DNA of 59,864 nucleotides from an uncultured Bacteroidales bacterium (lineage in GTDB: Bacteria; Bacteroidota; Bacteroidia; Bacteroidales; UBA932): the NCBI GenBank assembly GCA_947305645.1, contig CAMZEC010000006.1, positions 1 through 59,864 on the forward strand, read 5' to 3'. Of this stretch, positions 8,980 through 17,678 are shown piece after piece. A program made the position numbers and the translations under genes. How positions within the stretch are numbered: position 1 is the first letter of the stretch; each line of letters begins with the position of its first letter. The notes under the pieces were generated by a model. That model worked only from the letters and a program-made list of their open reading frames with translations, had not been told where the DNA came from and did no database searches.

Positions 8980-9758
8980 TTAAGGTTAAAGATGTAAGTA
9001 ATTGTGCCTTCCTGCAACGCAGGGGCGTTAGCGCTCATGTTGAATCCGGTCTCCAGGGCGGCGTTGCGGGCGGCTGTCCACAGAGCCTTGTCGGTAACCG
9101 TGGTACCGTCGGCTCCGGGAACCGCTTTCTGCACCTTTCCGTACTGGTCGACCCATATTTTCACTACTACCTTGCCGCTTTCCTGTGAAGCATAGACGGG
9201 CTTCTTGAGTCCCGCCTTGTCTACATAGCGGCCTTCCAGATGTGCATTCGGAGCGCCATCAGTATTGCCCTTGTTTGTATTGCCCGTGGGCTGTCCGGGT
9301 TTGTATTCAGTTGAACCTTCACTCGCAGAATGCTCGGCGGTGAGGGTTGTGTCTTTCTTTGCCATACCGGGGAAGGTGGCACGGGGGTCAAGTTCCGGCT
9401 CTTCCTCGCGCTTGGGCTCGTTTACCGCAACGTCGCCGTGGTCGTCCGGCTTGGTGGAGGGAGTTAAGTTAGGTTTTTTGGACTCTACGGGAGACTCGCT
9501 GCGCTGTATCAGCTCTATGGTCTTCTCGGGGTCCACGTCTTCGCCGCGGGGCTCTCGCCCGGTTTTCTGCTCGGGGGGGGCGAGTTCTTCCTCGAAGTCC
9601 AGCAGGAAAGAGGTCTCTGCAGGCGGCGGATAAAGATATTTGATACCGGTGAACGACACCAGGAGCACGGCGCATAAATGCACTATCACCGTCATTGCTA
9701 TGCCGGTGATTACGGAGTTGCGCTCCCTTTCGTTACGTTCGCGGAGGTACTGTTTCAT
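8976..9758 (-). CDS. tonB: TonB family energy transducer
   Basis: The 260-residue protein has one N-terminal transmembrane helix (SVITGIAMTVIVHLCAVLLV, about residues 15-36). A long acidic/Pro-rich periplasmic linker and a C-terminal TonB-like domain (KVVVKIWVDQYGKVQKA, ending in TITYIFNLK) follow. TonB carries proton-motive energy from ExbB/ExbD to outer-membrane receptors. exbD and exbB lie immediately upstream with overlapping reading frames, which fixes the role. The linker lacks the long PK/PE repeats of enterobacterial TonB. Which receptors it serves is not shown here. Confidence 0.88.
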   Translation of the reverse strand: MKQYLRERNERERNSVITGIAMTVIVHLCAVLLVSFTGIKYLYPPPAETSFLLDFEEELAPPEQKTGREPRGEDVDPEKTIELIQRSESPVESKKPNLTPSTKPDDHGDVAVNEPKREEEPELDPRATFPGMAKKDTTLTAEHSASEGSTEYKPGQPTGNTNKGNTDGAPNAHLEGRYVDKAGLKKPVYASQESGKVVVKIWVDQYGKVQKAVPGADGTTVTDKALWTAARNAALETGFNMSANAPALQEGTITYIFNLK

Positions 9759-10165
9759 TCGGGTTGCGTGGCCAAAATGACCTTATAATGGTTCCGTTTG
9801 GCGATATTCATCACCTGTACAATCTCCTTTATGGGGACACTTTCGTCCGAGTGGATGGAGAAGGTGGGGTCCTCCTCGGTCTGCAGCAGCTCCACGAGCT
9901 CGTCCTCCACCTGCTCCAGGGGAATGGGGGTCTCGTTGCCGTTCACATGGAAGCTATATTGCTCGTCTCCCCAGTCCTTGATAGACACGGTCACGGTGGC
10001 CTTTGCGCCTACCTGTCCCGTGCTCTTGGGGAGCAGGAGCTTGAGGGCATTGGGATTCACCAGCGTCGATGTGACCAGGAAGAAGATGAGCAGCAGGAAC
10101 ACGATGTCCGTCATACTGGACATCGCCATGTTCGGGTCCGCTTTTGTTATACGCTTGAGGGCCAT
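9755..10165 (-). CDS. exbD: ExbD/TolR family biopolymer transport protein
   Basis: The 136-residue protein has a short cytoplasmic N-terminus (MALKRITKADPNMAMSSMTD), one transmembrane helix (IVFLLLIFFLVTSTLV) with the conserved proton-path Asp (D22 in MTDIVFLLLIFF), and a periplasmic domain. It forms the stator with ExbB. The start overlaps the exbB stop by one base and the stop overlaps the tonB start by four. Only one ExbD is present; many Bacteroidota loci have two. Confidence 0.92.
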   Translation of the reverse strand: MALKRITKADPNMAMSSMTDIVFLLLIFFLVTSTLVNPNALKLLLPKSTGQVGAKATVTVSIKDWGDEQYSFHVNGNETPIPLEQVEDELVELLQTEEDPTFSIHSDESVPIKEIVQVMNIAKRNHYKVILATQPE

Positions 10166-10866
10166 TACTCTTCTTCTTTAACTACGGGTTCGTCAAGCAG
10201 ATCCATGAATTCGATGGTGCTGCTCTCCATCTGGAAGACTACGTTGGACACCTTGGAGGTGAGGTAGTTGTAGCCGAAGTATGCGATGATGCCCACGATA
10301 AGACCGCCCACGGTGGTAATCATGGCGGTGTAGATACCGCTGGATAGCAGGGTGATGTCTATGTTGTTGCCGGCCTGCGACATGTTGAAGAAGGCCTGCA
10401 CCATACCGAGCACGGTGCCGAGGAATCCGATCATGGGGGCGCCGCCGGCTATCATGGCCAGGTAGGGAAGACCCTTCTCCAGGCGGGCTACTTCTACGTT
10501 GCCCACGTTCTCGATAGCGGTCTGGATGTCACCCAGAGGCTTGCCGTAACGGTCGATGCCGCTTTCCACCATACGTGCGACTGGAGTGTCGAACTTGCCG
10601 CAAAGGGTCTTGGCGGACTTGAGTTTGCCGTCATGGATGTAGTCGCGGATGTCCATCATGAAGTCCTTGTCGATTTTGCCTGCCTGGCGAATCATCCACC
10701 ACTTCTTTCCGAAGATGAAAATGGCGACGATTGAAAGCAGAAGCAGAACAATCATCAGGGGGCCGCCCTTGACGGCCATGTCGATAAGGGAGTAGGACAT
10801 TTCCTGCTGCACCGGTGCGGCCTGAACCGCGTCCACGATGTCGGCCTGAAGCAAATAACTAAGCAT
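10165..10866 (-). CDS. exbB: MotA/TolQ/ExbB family proton channel protein
   Basis: The 233-residue protein has three membrane segments: one near residues 33-52 and two in the C-terminal half with the family signature (GLPYLAMIAGGAPMIGFLGT, then the ITTVGGLIVGIIAYFGYNYL helix). It forms the pentameric proton channel that powers TonB. It is the first gene of the minus-strand operon that runs through exbD, tonB, rluB, era and parC. A TAnnTTTG box lies 22 bases upstream. Confidence 0.92.
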   Translation of the reverse strand: MLSYLLQADIVDAVQAAPVQQEMSYSLIDMAVKGGPLMIVLLLLSIVAIFIFGKKWWMIRQAGKIDKDFMMDIRDYIHDGKLKSAKTLCGKFDTPVARMVESGIDRYGKPLGDIQTAIENVGNVEVARLEKGLPYLAMIAGGAPMIGFLGTVLGMVQAFFNMSQAGNNIDITLLSSGIYTAMITTVGGLIVGIIAYFGYNYLTSKVSNVVFQMESSTIEFMDLLDEPVVKEEE

Positions 10867-10888
10867 ATCTCAAATAATCTTTAACCTA

Positions 10889-10896
10889 CAAATATA
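10889..10896 (-). promoter_or_regulatory. -7 box of the exbB operon promoter
   Basis: On the minus strand the sequence TATATTTG matches the Bacteroidota -7 consensus TAnnTTTG and lies 22 bases before the exbB ATG. The -33 element is not a clean TTTG at 19-20 bases, so the promoter call rests on the -7 box and its position. Confidence 0.5.
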
Positions 10897-10920
10897 CTAA
10901 TTTTCCGCATAAAACATGCC

Positions 10921-10941
10921 ATGCGAATATATATATCGCAT
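10921..10941. repeat. AT-centred palindrome between HTH gene end and exbB promoter
   Basis: ATGCGA (10921-10926) and TCGCAT (10936-10941) form a 6-bp inverted repeat around an all A/T centre. It lies just after the stop of the HTH gene (10959, minus strand) and 25 bases upstream of the exbB -7 box. It could be a weak terminator or an operator; nothing in the sequence decides between them. Confidence 0.4.
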
Positions 10942-10958
10942 ATTTGTACGCCACTTGT

Positions 10959-11405
10959 TTATGGTTTGTTAGTTTTGGAAACCGCCGTAGTACGCGATCT
11001 TTTTGTTGTGGTCAGCGTGGAGATTTGCTTTCTTTGAATATCCACCAAATTCTCTAAAACGGAAATGCGTTTGTTTAGCAACGCAATTTTTTCGTCATAA
11101 GATTTATTGAAAATAGCTTTATTTAGTGCCCGATTTAGATTAGGATGGGTATCATTTATACTTCTCAAGCCGCCGATGCCATATAGTAAATAGGGCTCAT
11201 CGTATCCGAACACTTCGGCGTATCGGTGGGCGCTTTTTTTGCCAAAAGGACGTTTGCCTGATATTTGGTTGGATACTGTTCTTTTGTCCACCCCAAGTAA
11301 CTTTGCTGCGTCTTCATGGGTAATACCCATAAGTTTGAAATCGGATGCTACGGTTCTGCAAATCAAATCGGGACCCGCTACCACGTTGTTGCTTTTCTTT
11401 GCCAT
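10959..11405 (-). CDS. Cro/C1-type helix-turn-helix DNA-binding protein
   Basis: I start the protein at ATG 11405 (MAKKSNNVVAG, 148 residues), not at the longer ATG at 11471, because a good promoter (-7 box 11425-11432) lies between the two. A helix-turn-helix is visible at about residues 28-62 (ITHEDAAKLLGVDKRTVSNQ then ISGKRPFGKKSAHRYAEVFG). The C-terminal half has a predicted coiled coil (KIALLNKRISVLENLVDIQR) and a basic Thr/Arg-rich tail. It is transcribed away from the Rhs toxin gene across a 403-base intergenic region and may regulate that locus or itself. This is inference from position only. Confidence 0.7.
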   Translation of the reverse strand: MAKKSNNVVAGPDLICRTVASDFKLMGITHEDAAKLLGVDKRTVSNQISGKRPFGKKSAHRYAEVFGYDEPYLLYGIGGLRSINDTHPNLNRALNKAIFNKSYDEKIALLNKRISVLENLVDIQRKQISTLTTTKRSRTTAVSKTNKP

Positions 11406-11424
11406 TATTAAACTATTGTTGTCG

Positions 11425-11454
11425 CAAATGTATAAATAATTATCAAAAATGCAA
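11425..11454 (-). promoter_or_regulatory. Promoter of the HTH gene
   Basis: The minus strand reads TTG (11454-11452), 19 bases, then TACATTTG (11432-11425), an exact fit to TTG-N19-TAnnTTTG. Transcription would start about 15 bases before ATG 11405, which supports that start codon. Confidence 0.65.
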
Positions 11455-11527
11455 TGGTACTTACCAGTCATAGATGAATAAATAAACTATTTATGTTATT
11501 AAATTCTCAAAAAATGAGAATAAATAC

Positions 11528-11558
11528 TTGCATATATGGAAAATTATTATCACCTTTG
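11528..11558 (+). promoter_or_regulatory. Candidate promoter of the Rhs gene
   Basis: TTG (11528-11530), a 20-base spacer, then CACCTTTG (11551-11558), one base off the TAnnTTTG consensus. It would leave an untranslated leader of about 245 bases before the Rhs ATG at 11809. Confidence 0.45.
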
Positions 11559-11808
11559 TCCCAAAGCGCGATTAATCATAGATAGGAGGTTAGAATAAAG
11601 AAATAGTGTCATACCCACCAAGGCAAGCACAAAATAAAGAGACGCCGACCGTGGCAGCCGACGTCTTGGTGTAAAGAAAAAAGAAGATTGGACCCTTGCT
11701 TTTTCTCTTTGATTCGCAAAAGTAACGAATCTGCCGCAGAAATCCAAATTTGCCGCCGGGCACGCTCCCGTAGAGCGTATGGTTTTCAACAACTAATGAT
11801 TCGTTATC
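11559..11808 (+). promoter_or_regulatory. Long leader with several hairpins upstream of the Rhs gene
   Basis: This 250-base stretch carries no convincing gene. It contains CACCAAG pairing with CTTGGTG over about 45 bases with AGACG/CGTCT nested inside. GATTCG/CGAATC (a 6-bp stem with a 9-base loop near 11710-11730) and ACGCTC/GAGCGT (6 bp, loop CCGTA, near 11762-11778) follow. Such a series suggests a structured 5' untranslated region that could control toxin expression. No known riboswitch class was recognised. Confidence 0.4.
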
Positions 11809-14800
11809 ATGAAACTCTATATTACAAAATTCGTAGCACTTATAGCTACGGTGCTTCTGGGCTCGACGATGTTTGCCCAGAGCACGTACGTTCCGTTCGA
11901 TGTTCACTCAACCGTCTGGGGCGGTATGTTTGCGCCCCAGAGTCCCGAGGCCATGGCCCTCACCCGCTACGGGGACCATACGCCCAACCTTTATTACGGA
12001 AGCGCCAGCTTCAGCATTCCCATTTACGAGTGGAAAGACAATCTGTTTGACATTCCCATATCCTTGGAGTACAATTCCGGCGGTTTCCGCCCAGGGGCGG
12101 CATGCAGTCCTGTAGGAAACGACTGGGCCTTGCGTTTTGGCGGCGTGATTACCCGCGAAGTTCGCGGGATCCCAGATGAAACCTGGCACGAGGGATACTC
12201 CGCATCCAGTGTGTTCTATGCCAATCCGAGCGGGTCTGACGACCCGATGTCGGATTACATTTTTCCCAACCCGAACTACAGGAACCTTCCGGATCCTTAT
12301 GAAGGCTATGCCCTGCGTGGTTTTGCCAACCGTTATTACAGCAACAGCAGCTCCTATGTGTCATCCACACAAAAATACATCTATACCGGCAAGCTGCAGG
12401 ACGAGTTCGTATGCGGAAGCGTCCTGTCCTCTGACTCTTCTATCCTTGTGGAGAATGAGCCGGACGTGTTTCACTTCAGCATGCCAGGAGGCAGCGGTTC
12501 CTTCATCCTCCAGCCGAACCACTCCGTCCGTTTTATCAACTGCAGCGTTCCGTCCGGAGAATTGTCCGTAGTATTCAGTTTCACCCCGTCCCAGCAGGGT
12601 ACCGGTTCTTCTTTCACTATCACCGACGGACATGGCGTGAAGTATCTGTTTGCCGACACTGAGACCACCGATTGCTTCGACGCCCTGCACGGAAACGATG
12701 AGGGCGGCGCTGCGGTGTCCTGCTGGCGCCTGACTTCAATAACCCATCCGTCCGGCAAGACGGTGTCTTTTACGTACACGGAGAGGGTCGTGAGCAACGT
12801 CTCGCCCGTCGTAACCGCCGACCACCTCACGATCTCCGACGGCTCCGGCCCCGGATCCGGCCATCCCGTTTACAACCAGTGGATAGACGACCCCGATTAT
12901 TTTGACACGTCCCTCATATACAACGCCGTTTATGAAAAGCACCTGACGGGGGTGAACTTTGCGGGACGCGGCTCGGCGTCGCTGACATGGGACAACAGCG
13001 GAAGGCTCGCCTCAATATGCATTCACAATGCCGACAGCGACCTCCTGAAAGAGTGCGACCTCTCTTACTACATCCCCTACAACACCAATGGCGCGAGGCA
13101 TTCGACCCTTGCCTTCCTGTCTTCCGTATTCCTTAGCGGGGAGGGGGTTTACGGTATGACGTATGACTCGGCGAACGACAACTGCCAGTTCCCTTACAAT
13201 TCAGGAGGCACCAATAATGACCTCTGGTACACGGATGCTTTCGGCTATTACAGCAACGTCAGCCTCAAGGCCCTGTTCAACTACAACTATCAGTCGCTCT
13301 CCGCTCTCGCTGCGTATATAGACAACCAGAGGGTACCAAACCTTGCAAGGACCCGGATGGGGATGCTGACGGCCGTGACTTATCCCGCCGGAGGCCGTTC
13401 CACGTTCACGTACGAGCTCAATACCTGGTCGCGCAAGAACGACGGCACGCAGGCCCTGAACCCCAACAATCCGGCAACCGGGGGTGTGCGCGTCAGCCGC
13501 ATAGACACCTTCGACGAATCGAACTCCCAGACCCGGTGCCGCCGTTACTATTACACCGACCCGAACGGCTACTCGTCCGGTGTCCTCCTGCAGTACCCGC
13601 AGATATACTTCAAATACCACTTCACGAGCAATACCTCCGGTGTCGTACTGAAGGTCGAGCGCGAGGCTGTGTCCACCACGTCCTGCCTCGGATTCTCGAA
13701 GGACTCCCACATTGAATACCTCCGTGTAGTGGAGACCGTGTCGAGGACGGCTTCCAGCCCGGTTGTATCCAGAACCATTCACACGTTCAACTCGGCGTCC
13801 AGTGTCAACGACAACTCCTGCGAAACGGAATACCTGCACGACTGTGCCGTCAATCAGACGGAATTCACTTTTACCAACGACGGAACGGTGCTTACGGAGT
13901 GGCAGGACCACGGCGTATCGGTATTTGCTGGAAAGCCGGCACAGGTAGTCAGGGACAGAATCAGCAACTCCGATCCGTTGTCCGTGACGTCCAATTCATA
14001 CGACACATACAATGATTATGCGGGAGCATCCTGCTCCGGCAAGATGATTCATTTCGGAAAGCTTCGTGAGAGGGTGTACAACACCATATCTCCATACATG
14101 TCCTCCACCACGGTGACTGAGACCGCCGCCGACGGTTCGTCGAGTTCCGTTACTACGACCGTCACGGTGGATTCCCGCGGACGCACCGCATCCGTAAGCA
14201 GGCCGGACAGTTACGGCAATAGCCTGATGACGGCGTACTCCTATCACACCACCCTCCCCGGACTCCTCACGCAGGTTACCGTCACCCGCGGCGGAAATGC
14301 CGTCTCGGCGACCAAGTACGACTACGACTGCGAAAACAGCAGCACTTCCTGGTATGTGCCTTCCGCCGTGAGTACAAGGTTGATAAACGGCAGCTCTTTC
14401 GGGGACTGGAGGATAGAACGTACCTTCTCATCATGGGATGCCTGGGGCAACCCGGGGACGGTGACCGATGCTGCCGGCCGAACGACCACATGGACCTGGG
14501 GCTACAGCGGACTTCATCCCGTATCCTGCCAGTTCACGGCTCCATCCGGAGCGGTCGCCCAGCAGTCCTGGACATGGATGCCGATGGTGGGACCTACTTC
14601 CGCAACCGACATCTCCGGACGTACCGTTTATTATTCCTACGATTCCAGCTGCCGCCTGACAGGCGTCTCCAATGTGGCCGGGTCGGTTGTGTCCTACGAT
14701 TACTATTTCCCCGGCACCGGAGACAGCAGGACATATTCTGACAGGACATACATTGCCACCACCAATTACTGCGCCGGCGGGACCGGGACCGACGTTGCCT

Positions 14801-17628
14801 ATTACGACGGCCTGGGCAGGCTGCGTCAGACGGTGATGATTCAGGCATCAGGGCGTTACAATACGGATATCATTGCCCCGGTATGGTATGATGAACTTGG
14901 AAGGAAGCCCATTGAAGAATACCCTTATCCAAAAGCGTCTAACTGGGGTACGCTGCGTTCTGATTGGTCATATGATCAAAGAGATTATTATGAAAACGAC
15001 GCGGGTTACGCCGGTGGCGATGATTATCTGTTTGGCGTAGCACACACATATGAACACGGAGCAGGTGGCAGAGTCCTTACAACCACTCTGCCGGGATATG
15101 AATACTATGCCGAGTATGGAAGTGAATACTCATACTATTTCAATTCATCCGGCACATTTAGCTGCGTTATGACAACTGACGGCGACGGAAAAACATCATC
15201 CGTGTGGACTGACCGGGAAGGGCATGTAGTGGAAGAGGACCGCGGAGGATCACTGTCTACCACATACAATTATGACAGCAGGGGAAACCTGGTCTCTGTA
15301 ACCCAGCCAAAAGGCACATCTTTTTCATATTCATACGATGCGCTTGGACGACAGACTATGAAATCAACTCCTGACAGTGGCGCGGAGCTGTTCGTGTATG
15401 ACAGCGCCGGGCGGGTGGTTCTCAGCCAGGACGGAAACCTCAGGGACCAGAGCAGGTGGATATTGAACACCTGGGATGACTTTGACTGCCTGGTAAGGAG
15501 CCAGCTGATTTACACGACCCTTTCCCAGAGTACCCTCCAGTCGTATTTCCCCGTGTCCGGCAGCGGCACTCTTCCGGCATCTGCATACACGGTCATAGGG
15601 ACCATTGCGGAGTACGGTTATATGCGCAGTAATGGGGCCACAGTGACTGTCCCGTCGTCCCTCGCTTTCGCGGCGGATGGCACCGCTTCAGGCGCTGATC
15701 TGGGATCGTCCCTTAACCTGAAGATTTACGAAAAGCTGCTTTGTCTGCCCGAGGATGATTCCAACGCAAGCACGTATGCCTCCCAGCCATATGTGGAAAG
15801 GGCTTTCTTTCATGATGTGTTGGGAAGGGAGCTGCAGACAGTGGAGAAAAATGTGCTTGGCGGAATCACACGTGTAAGCACAGAACTAGACCAGGACGGG
15901 AATCCTGTTTCCGTCACGGAAACCGTGTCATTATCCGTAAATGACAACAACCCGAAGGTAAAGCACACAGAATATGATTATGACAGTCGCGGAAGGTTGA
16001 CCGGCGAGACTGTGCAGATTGGCGGCAGCACCATTTCTTCCACCACCATGACCTACGACGCCCTTGGCCGTCCGTCAACCATATCCGGGAACGGGTTGCA
16101 GCAGACACAGACTTATAATTTCCAGGGCTGGATTGACAGCATACAAGCAACGTCCGGAGGATCCAATATCTTCAACGAGTACCTGCGTTATGCCGAGTCC
16201 GTTCACGCGACGCCTCTGCACACCGGTATCATCACCGAGATCGAATGGCAGCATGGCAACTCGACCCCTTCAACCTATGCTTTCAGTTATGACAACGCAA
16301 AACGCCTGACCGGCAGCGCCCGGTATTCGGGCAACGCCCTGGACAACAGCTGGACAGAAAGGGACATCGCTTACGACGCCAACGGTAACATCACCGCCAT
16401 CAAGCGTTACGGTTCTTCGTCTTCTACGCCGATAGATAACTTGTCCATCAGTTACTCCGGTAACACCCTGACTTACGTCGGAAACTCCGCCTTCAGCCAC
16501 GATTCCAGCGGAAATCTTGTGTCGGACCCCCTTCGCGGCTTGACATTTGCATACAACATCCTTGGTCAGCCGTCCTGCATAAGCGGGGCAACGGACGACG
16601 CGCTGTACACTTACCTGGCGGACGGCACGAAGTCGAAAGTGGAAGCTGATGCCGGGGATGATGCTTATGTTTATATGGGTTCAATGGTATTCACATACGC
16701 TAACGGAGCGTGGGTGTTCGACAGCACTCCGTTCGCAGGTGGCCGCATACGCAAGAGCGGAAGTTCGTATGTTGCGGACCGCTATGCAACCGACCATCTG
16801 GGCAGCGTACGCGCCATAGTCCGCAACAGCCAGGTGATCGAGCGCAACGACTACTACCCATATGGCGGCAGGCACGCAAATTCCGCGCTCACAACCGACG
16901 CCACCAACCGCTGGCGTTTCTCCGCCAAGGAAATCCAGACTGTTTCAAACGTGAACCTCCTGGACTTCGGCGCCCGCATGTACGACGACCGCCTCTGCCG
17001 CTGGACCACCCAGGACCCGATGGCCGAGAAGTACTATGGGTTCAGTCCGTACTGTTACTGTGCGGGGGAGCCGGTGGGAATGGTGGATGATGATGGGCAA
17101 AAACTGTATTTTGCGCAGGGCTCCTCTGAAGAATTCAAAAAGAATTTTGCCGATGCGGTTAAGATAATGAACGCAAAGGGGACTTCATATAATCTTGCTG
17201 CTATTGAGGCGTCAAGTGTCACTTTTCTTATTCAAGAATCTACAGAAAACAATTATAATCCAATAAGCAAAGTCATTTCTTGGAACCCCAGTAGAGTTCT
17301 TGAAAGTGATAAAGGTTTGCTCATTTCTCCTTTGACGTTGTTAGCTCATGAAGCATCTCATGCTAGCGCACATGCTGATGCTATTTTAAATAACAGTGAG
17401 GATTCTTTCTTACAGTCCACGAAGACGCCAGATGAGAAATACGATAATGTAGAAGAAAAGCGAGTTGTTACAGGTGACGAGCAAGTTGCAGCAAAAAAAC
17501 ATGGTGAAATAACCAATAATCAAATAACAAGGACAGAACATCATGGATATTCGGTTCGATGCATTAAAGGCTCTATGCAAGAAAAGCTTAACTATGTTGT
17601 AAATAATAATGTAGCACTTCCATTCTAA
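11809..17628 (+). CDS. Secreted Rhs/YD-repeat protein with C-terminal M91-like metallopeptidase toxin
   Basis: The 1939-residue protein begins with a signal peptide (FVALIATVLLGSTMFAQ). A long YD/Rhs-repeat region follows (units such as YDYDSRGRLTGETV, YDALGRPSTI), then the Rhs core (DHLGSVRAIV near 1664, YYPYG, FGARMYDDRLCRW, DPMAEKYYGFSPY) and ends with a distinct tip after VDDDGQ. The tip (about 180 residues, AT-rich DNA) carries SPLTLLAHEASHASAHAD with HExxH at His1847-Glu1848-His1851, preceded by a short W-N-P strand as in M91/NleD-like effectors. Rhs proteins encapsulate and deliver toxic tips to competitors. The conserved core joined to a variable AT-rich tip is the hallmark. The following lipoprotein gene is its likely immunity partner. 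The secretion route is not visible; no type 9 C-terminal signal is seen. Confidence 0.82.
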   Translation: MKLYITKFVALIATVLLGSTMFAQSTYVPFDVHSTVWGGMFAPQSPEAMALTRYGDHTPNLYYGSASFSIPIYEWKDNLFDIPISLEYNSGGFRPGAACSPVGNDWALRFGGVITREVRGIPDETWHEGYSASSVFYANPSGSDDPMSDYIFPNPNYRNLPDPYEGYALRGFANRYYSNSSSYVSSTQKYIYTGKLQDEFVCGSVLSSDSSILVENEPDVFHFSMPGGSGSFILQPNHSVRFINCSVPSGELSVVFSFTPSQQGTGSSFTITDGHGVKYLFADTETTDCFDALHGNDEGGAAVSCWRLTSITHPSGKTVSFTYTERVVSNVSPVVTADHLTISDGSGPGSGHPVYNQWIDDPDYFDTSLIYNAVYEKHLTGVNFAGRGSASLTWDNSGRLASICIHNADSDLLKECDLSYYIPYNTNGARHSTLAFLSSVFLSGEGVYGMTYDSANDNCQFPYNSGGTNNDLWYTDAFGYYSNVSLKALFNYNYQSLSALAAYIDNQRVPNLARTRMGMLTAVTYPAGGRSTFTYELNTWSRKNDGTQALNPNNPATGGVRVSRIDTFDESNSQTRCRRYYYTDPNGYSSGVLLQYPQIYFKYHFTSNTSGVVLKVEREAVSTTSCLGFSKDSHIEYLRVVETVSRTASSPVVSRTIHTFNSASSVNDNSCETEYLHDCAVNQTEFTFTNDGTVLTEWQDHGVSVFAGKPAQVVRDRISNSDPLSVTSNSYDTYNDYAGASCSGKMIHFGKLRERVYNTISPYMSSTTVTETAADGSSSSVTTTVTVDSRGRTASVSRPDSYGNSLMTAYSYHTTLPGLLTQVTVTRGGNAVSATKYDYDCENSSTSWYVPSAVSTRLINGSSFGDWRIERTFSSWDAWGNPGTVTDAAGRTTTWTWGYSGLHPVSCQFTAPSGAVAQQSWTWMPMVGPTSATDISGRTVYYSYDSSCRLTGVSNVAGSVVSYDYYFPGTGDSRTYSDRTYIATTNYCAGGTGTDVAYYDGLGRLRQTVMIQASGRYNTDIIAPVWYDELGRKPIEEYPYPKASNWGTLRSDWSYDQRDYYENDAGYAGGDDYLFGVAHTYEHGAGGRVLTTTLPGYEYYAEYGSEYSYYFNSSGTFSCVMTTDGDGKTSSVWTDREGHVVEEDRGGSLSTTYNYDSRGNLVSVTQPKGTSFSYSYDALGRQTMKSTPDSGAELFVYDSAGRVVLSQDGNLRDQSRWILNTWDDFDCLVRSQLIYTTLSQSTLQSYFPVSGSGTLPASAYTVIGTIAEYGYMRSNGATVTVPSSLAFAADGTASGADLGSSLNLKIYEKLLCLPEDDSNASTYASQPYVERAFFHDVLGRELQTVEKNVLGGITRVSTELDQDGNPVSVTETVSLSVNDNNPKVKHTEYDYDSRGRLTGETVQIGGSTISSTTMTYDALGRPSTISGNGLQQTQTYNFQGWIDSIQATSGGSNIFNEYLRYAESVHATPLHTGIITEIEWQHGNSTPSTYAFSYDNAKRLTGSARYSGNALDNSWTERDIAYDANGNITAIKRYGSSSSTPIDNLSISYSGNTLTYVGNSAFSHDSSGNLVSDPLRGLTFAYNILGQPSCISGATDDALYTYLADGTKSKVEADAGDDAYVYMGSMVFTYANGAWVFDSTPFAGGRIRKSGSSYVADRYATDHLGSVRAIVRNSQVIERNDYYPYGGRHANSALTTDATNRWRFSAKEIQTVSNVNLLDFGARMYDDRLCRWTTQDPMAEKYYGFSPYCYCAGEPVGMVDDDGQKLYFAQGSSEEFKKNFADAVKIMNAKGTSYNLAAIEASSVTFLIQESTENNYNPISKVISWNPSRVLESDKGLLISPLTLLAHEASHASAHADAILNNSEDSFLQSTKTPDEKYDNVEEKRVVTGDEQVAAKKHGEITNNQITRTEHHGYSVRCIKGSMQEKLNYVVNNNVALPF

Positions 17629-17633
17629 TTCCT

Positions 17634-17664
17634 ATCGTCTACGGCCAGTTTGGCCGTAGACGAT
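17634..17664 (+). terminator. 13-bp hairpin between Rhs toxin and its putative immunity gene
   Basis: ATCGTCTACGGCC (17634-17646) pairs perfectly with GGCCGTAGACGAT (17652-17664) around loop AGTTT, followed by a T/A-rich run. It lies 5 bases after the toxin stop and 14 bases before the next ATG. If it terminates, the immunity gene needs partial readthrough or its own promoter. Confidence 0.65.
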
Positions 17665-17678
17665 TTATATCATTTATT

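Noticed and set aside
11550..11907. Minus-strand frames of 80 and 105 codons upstream of the Rhs gene
   Set aside because: They run through the hairpin-rich leader and into the Rhs signal peptide, and have no recognisable features.
17000..17628. Type 9 secretion C-terminal signal on the Rhs protein
   Set aside because: The C-terminus is the toxin tip; no beta-sandwich sorting domain is visible.
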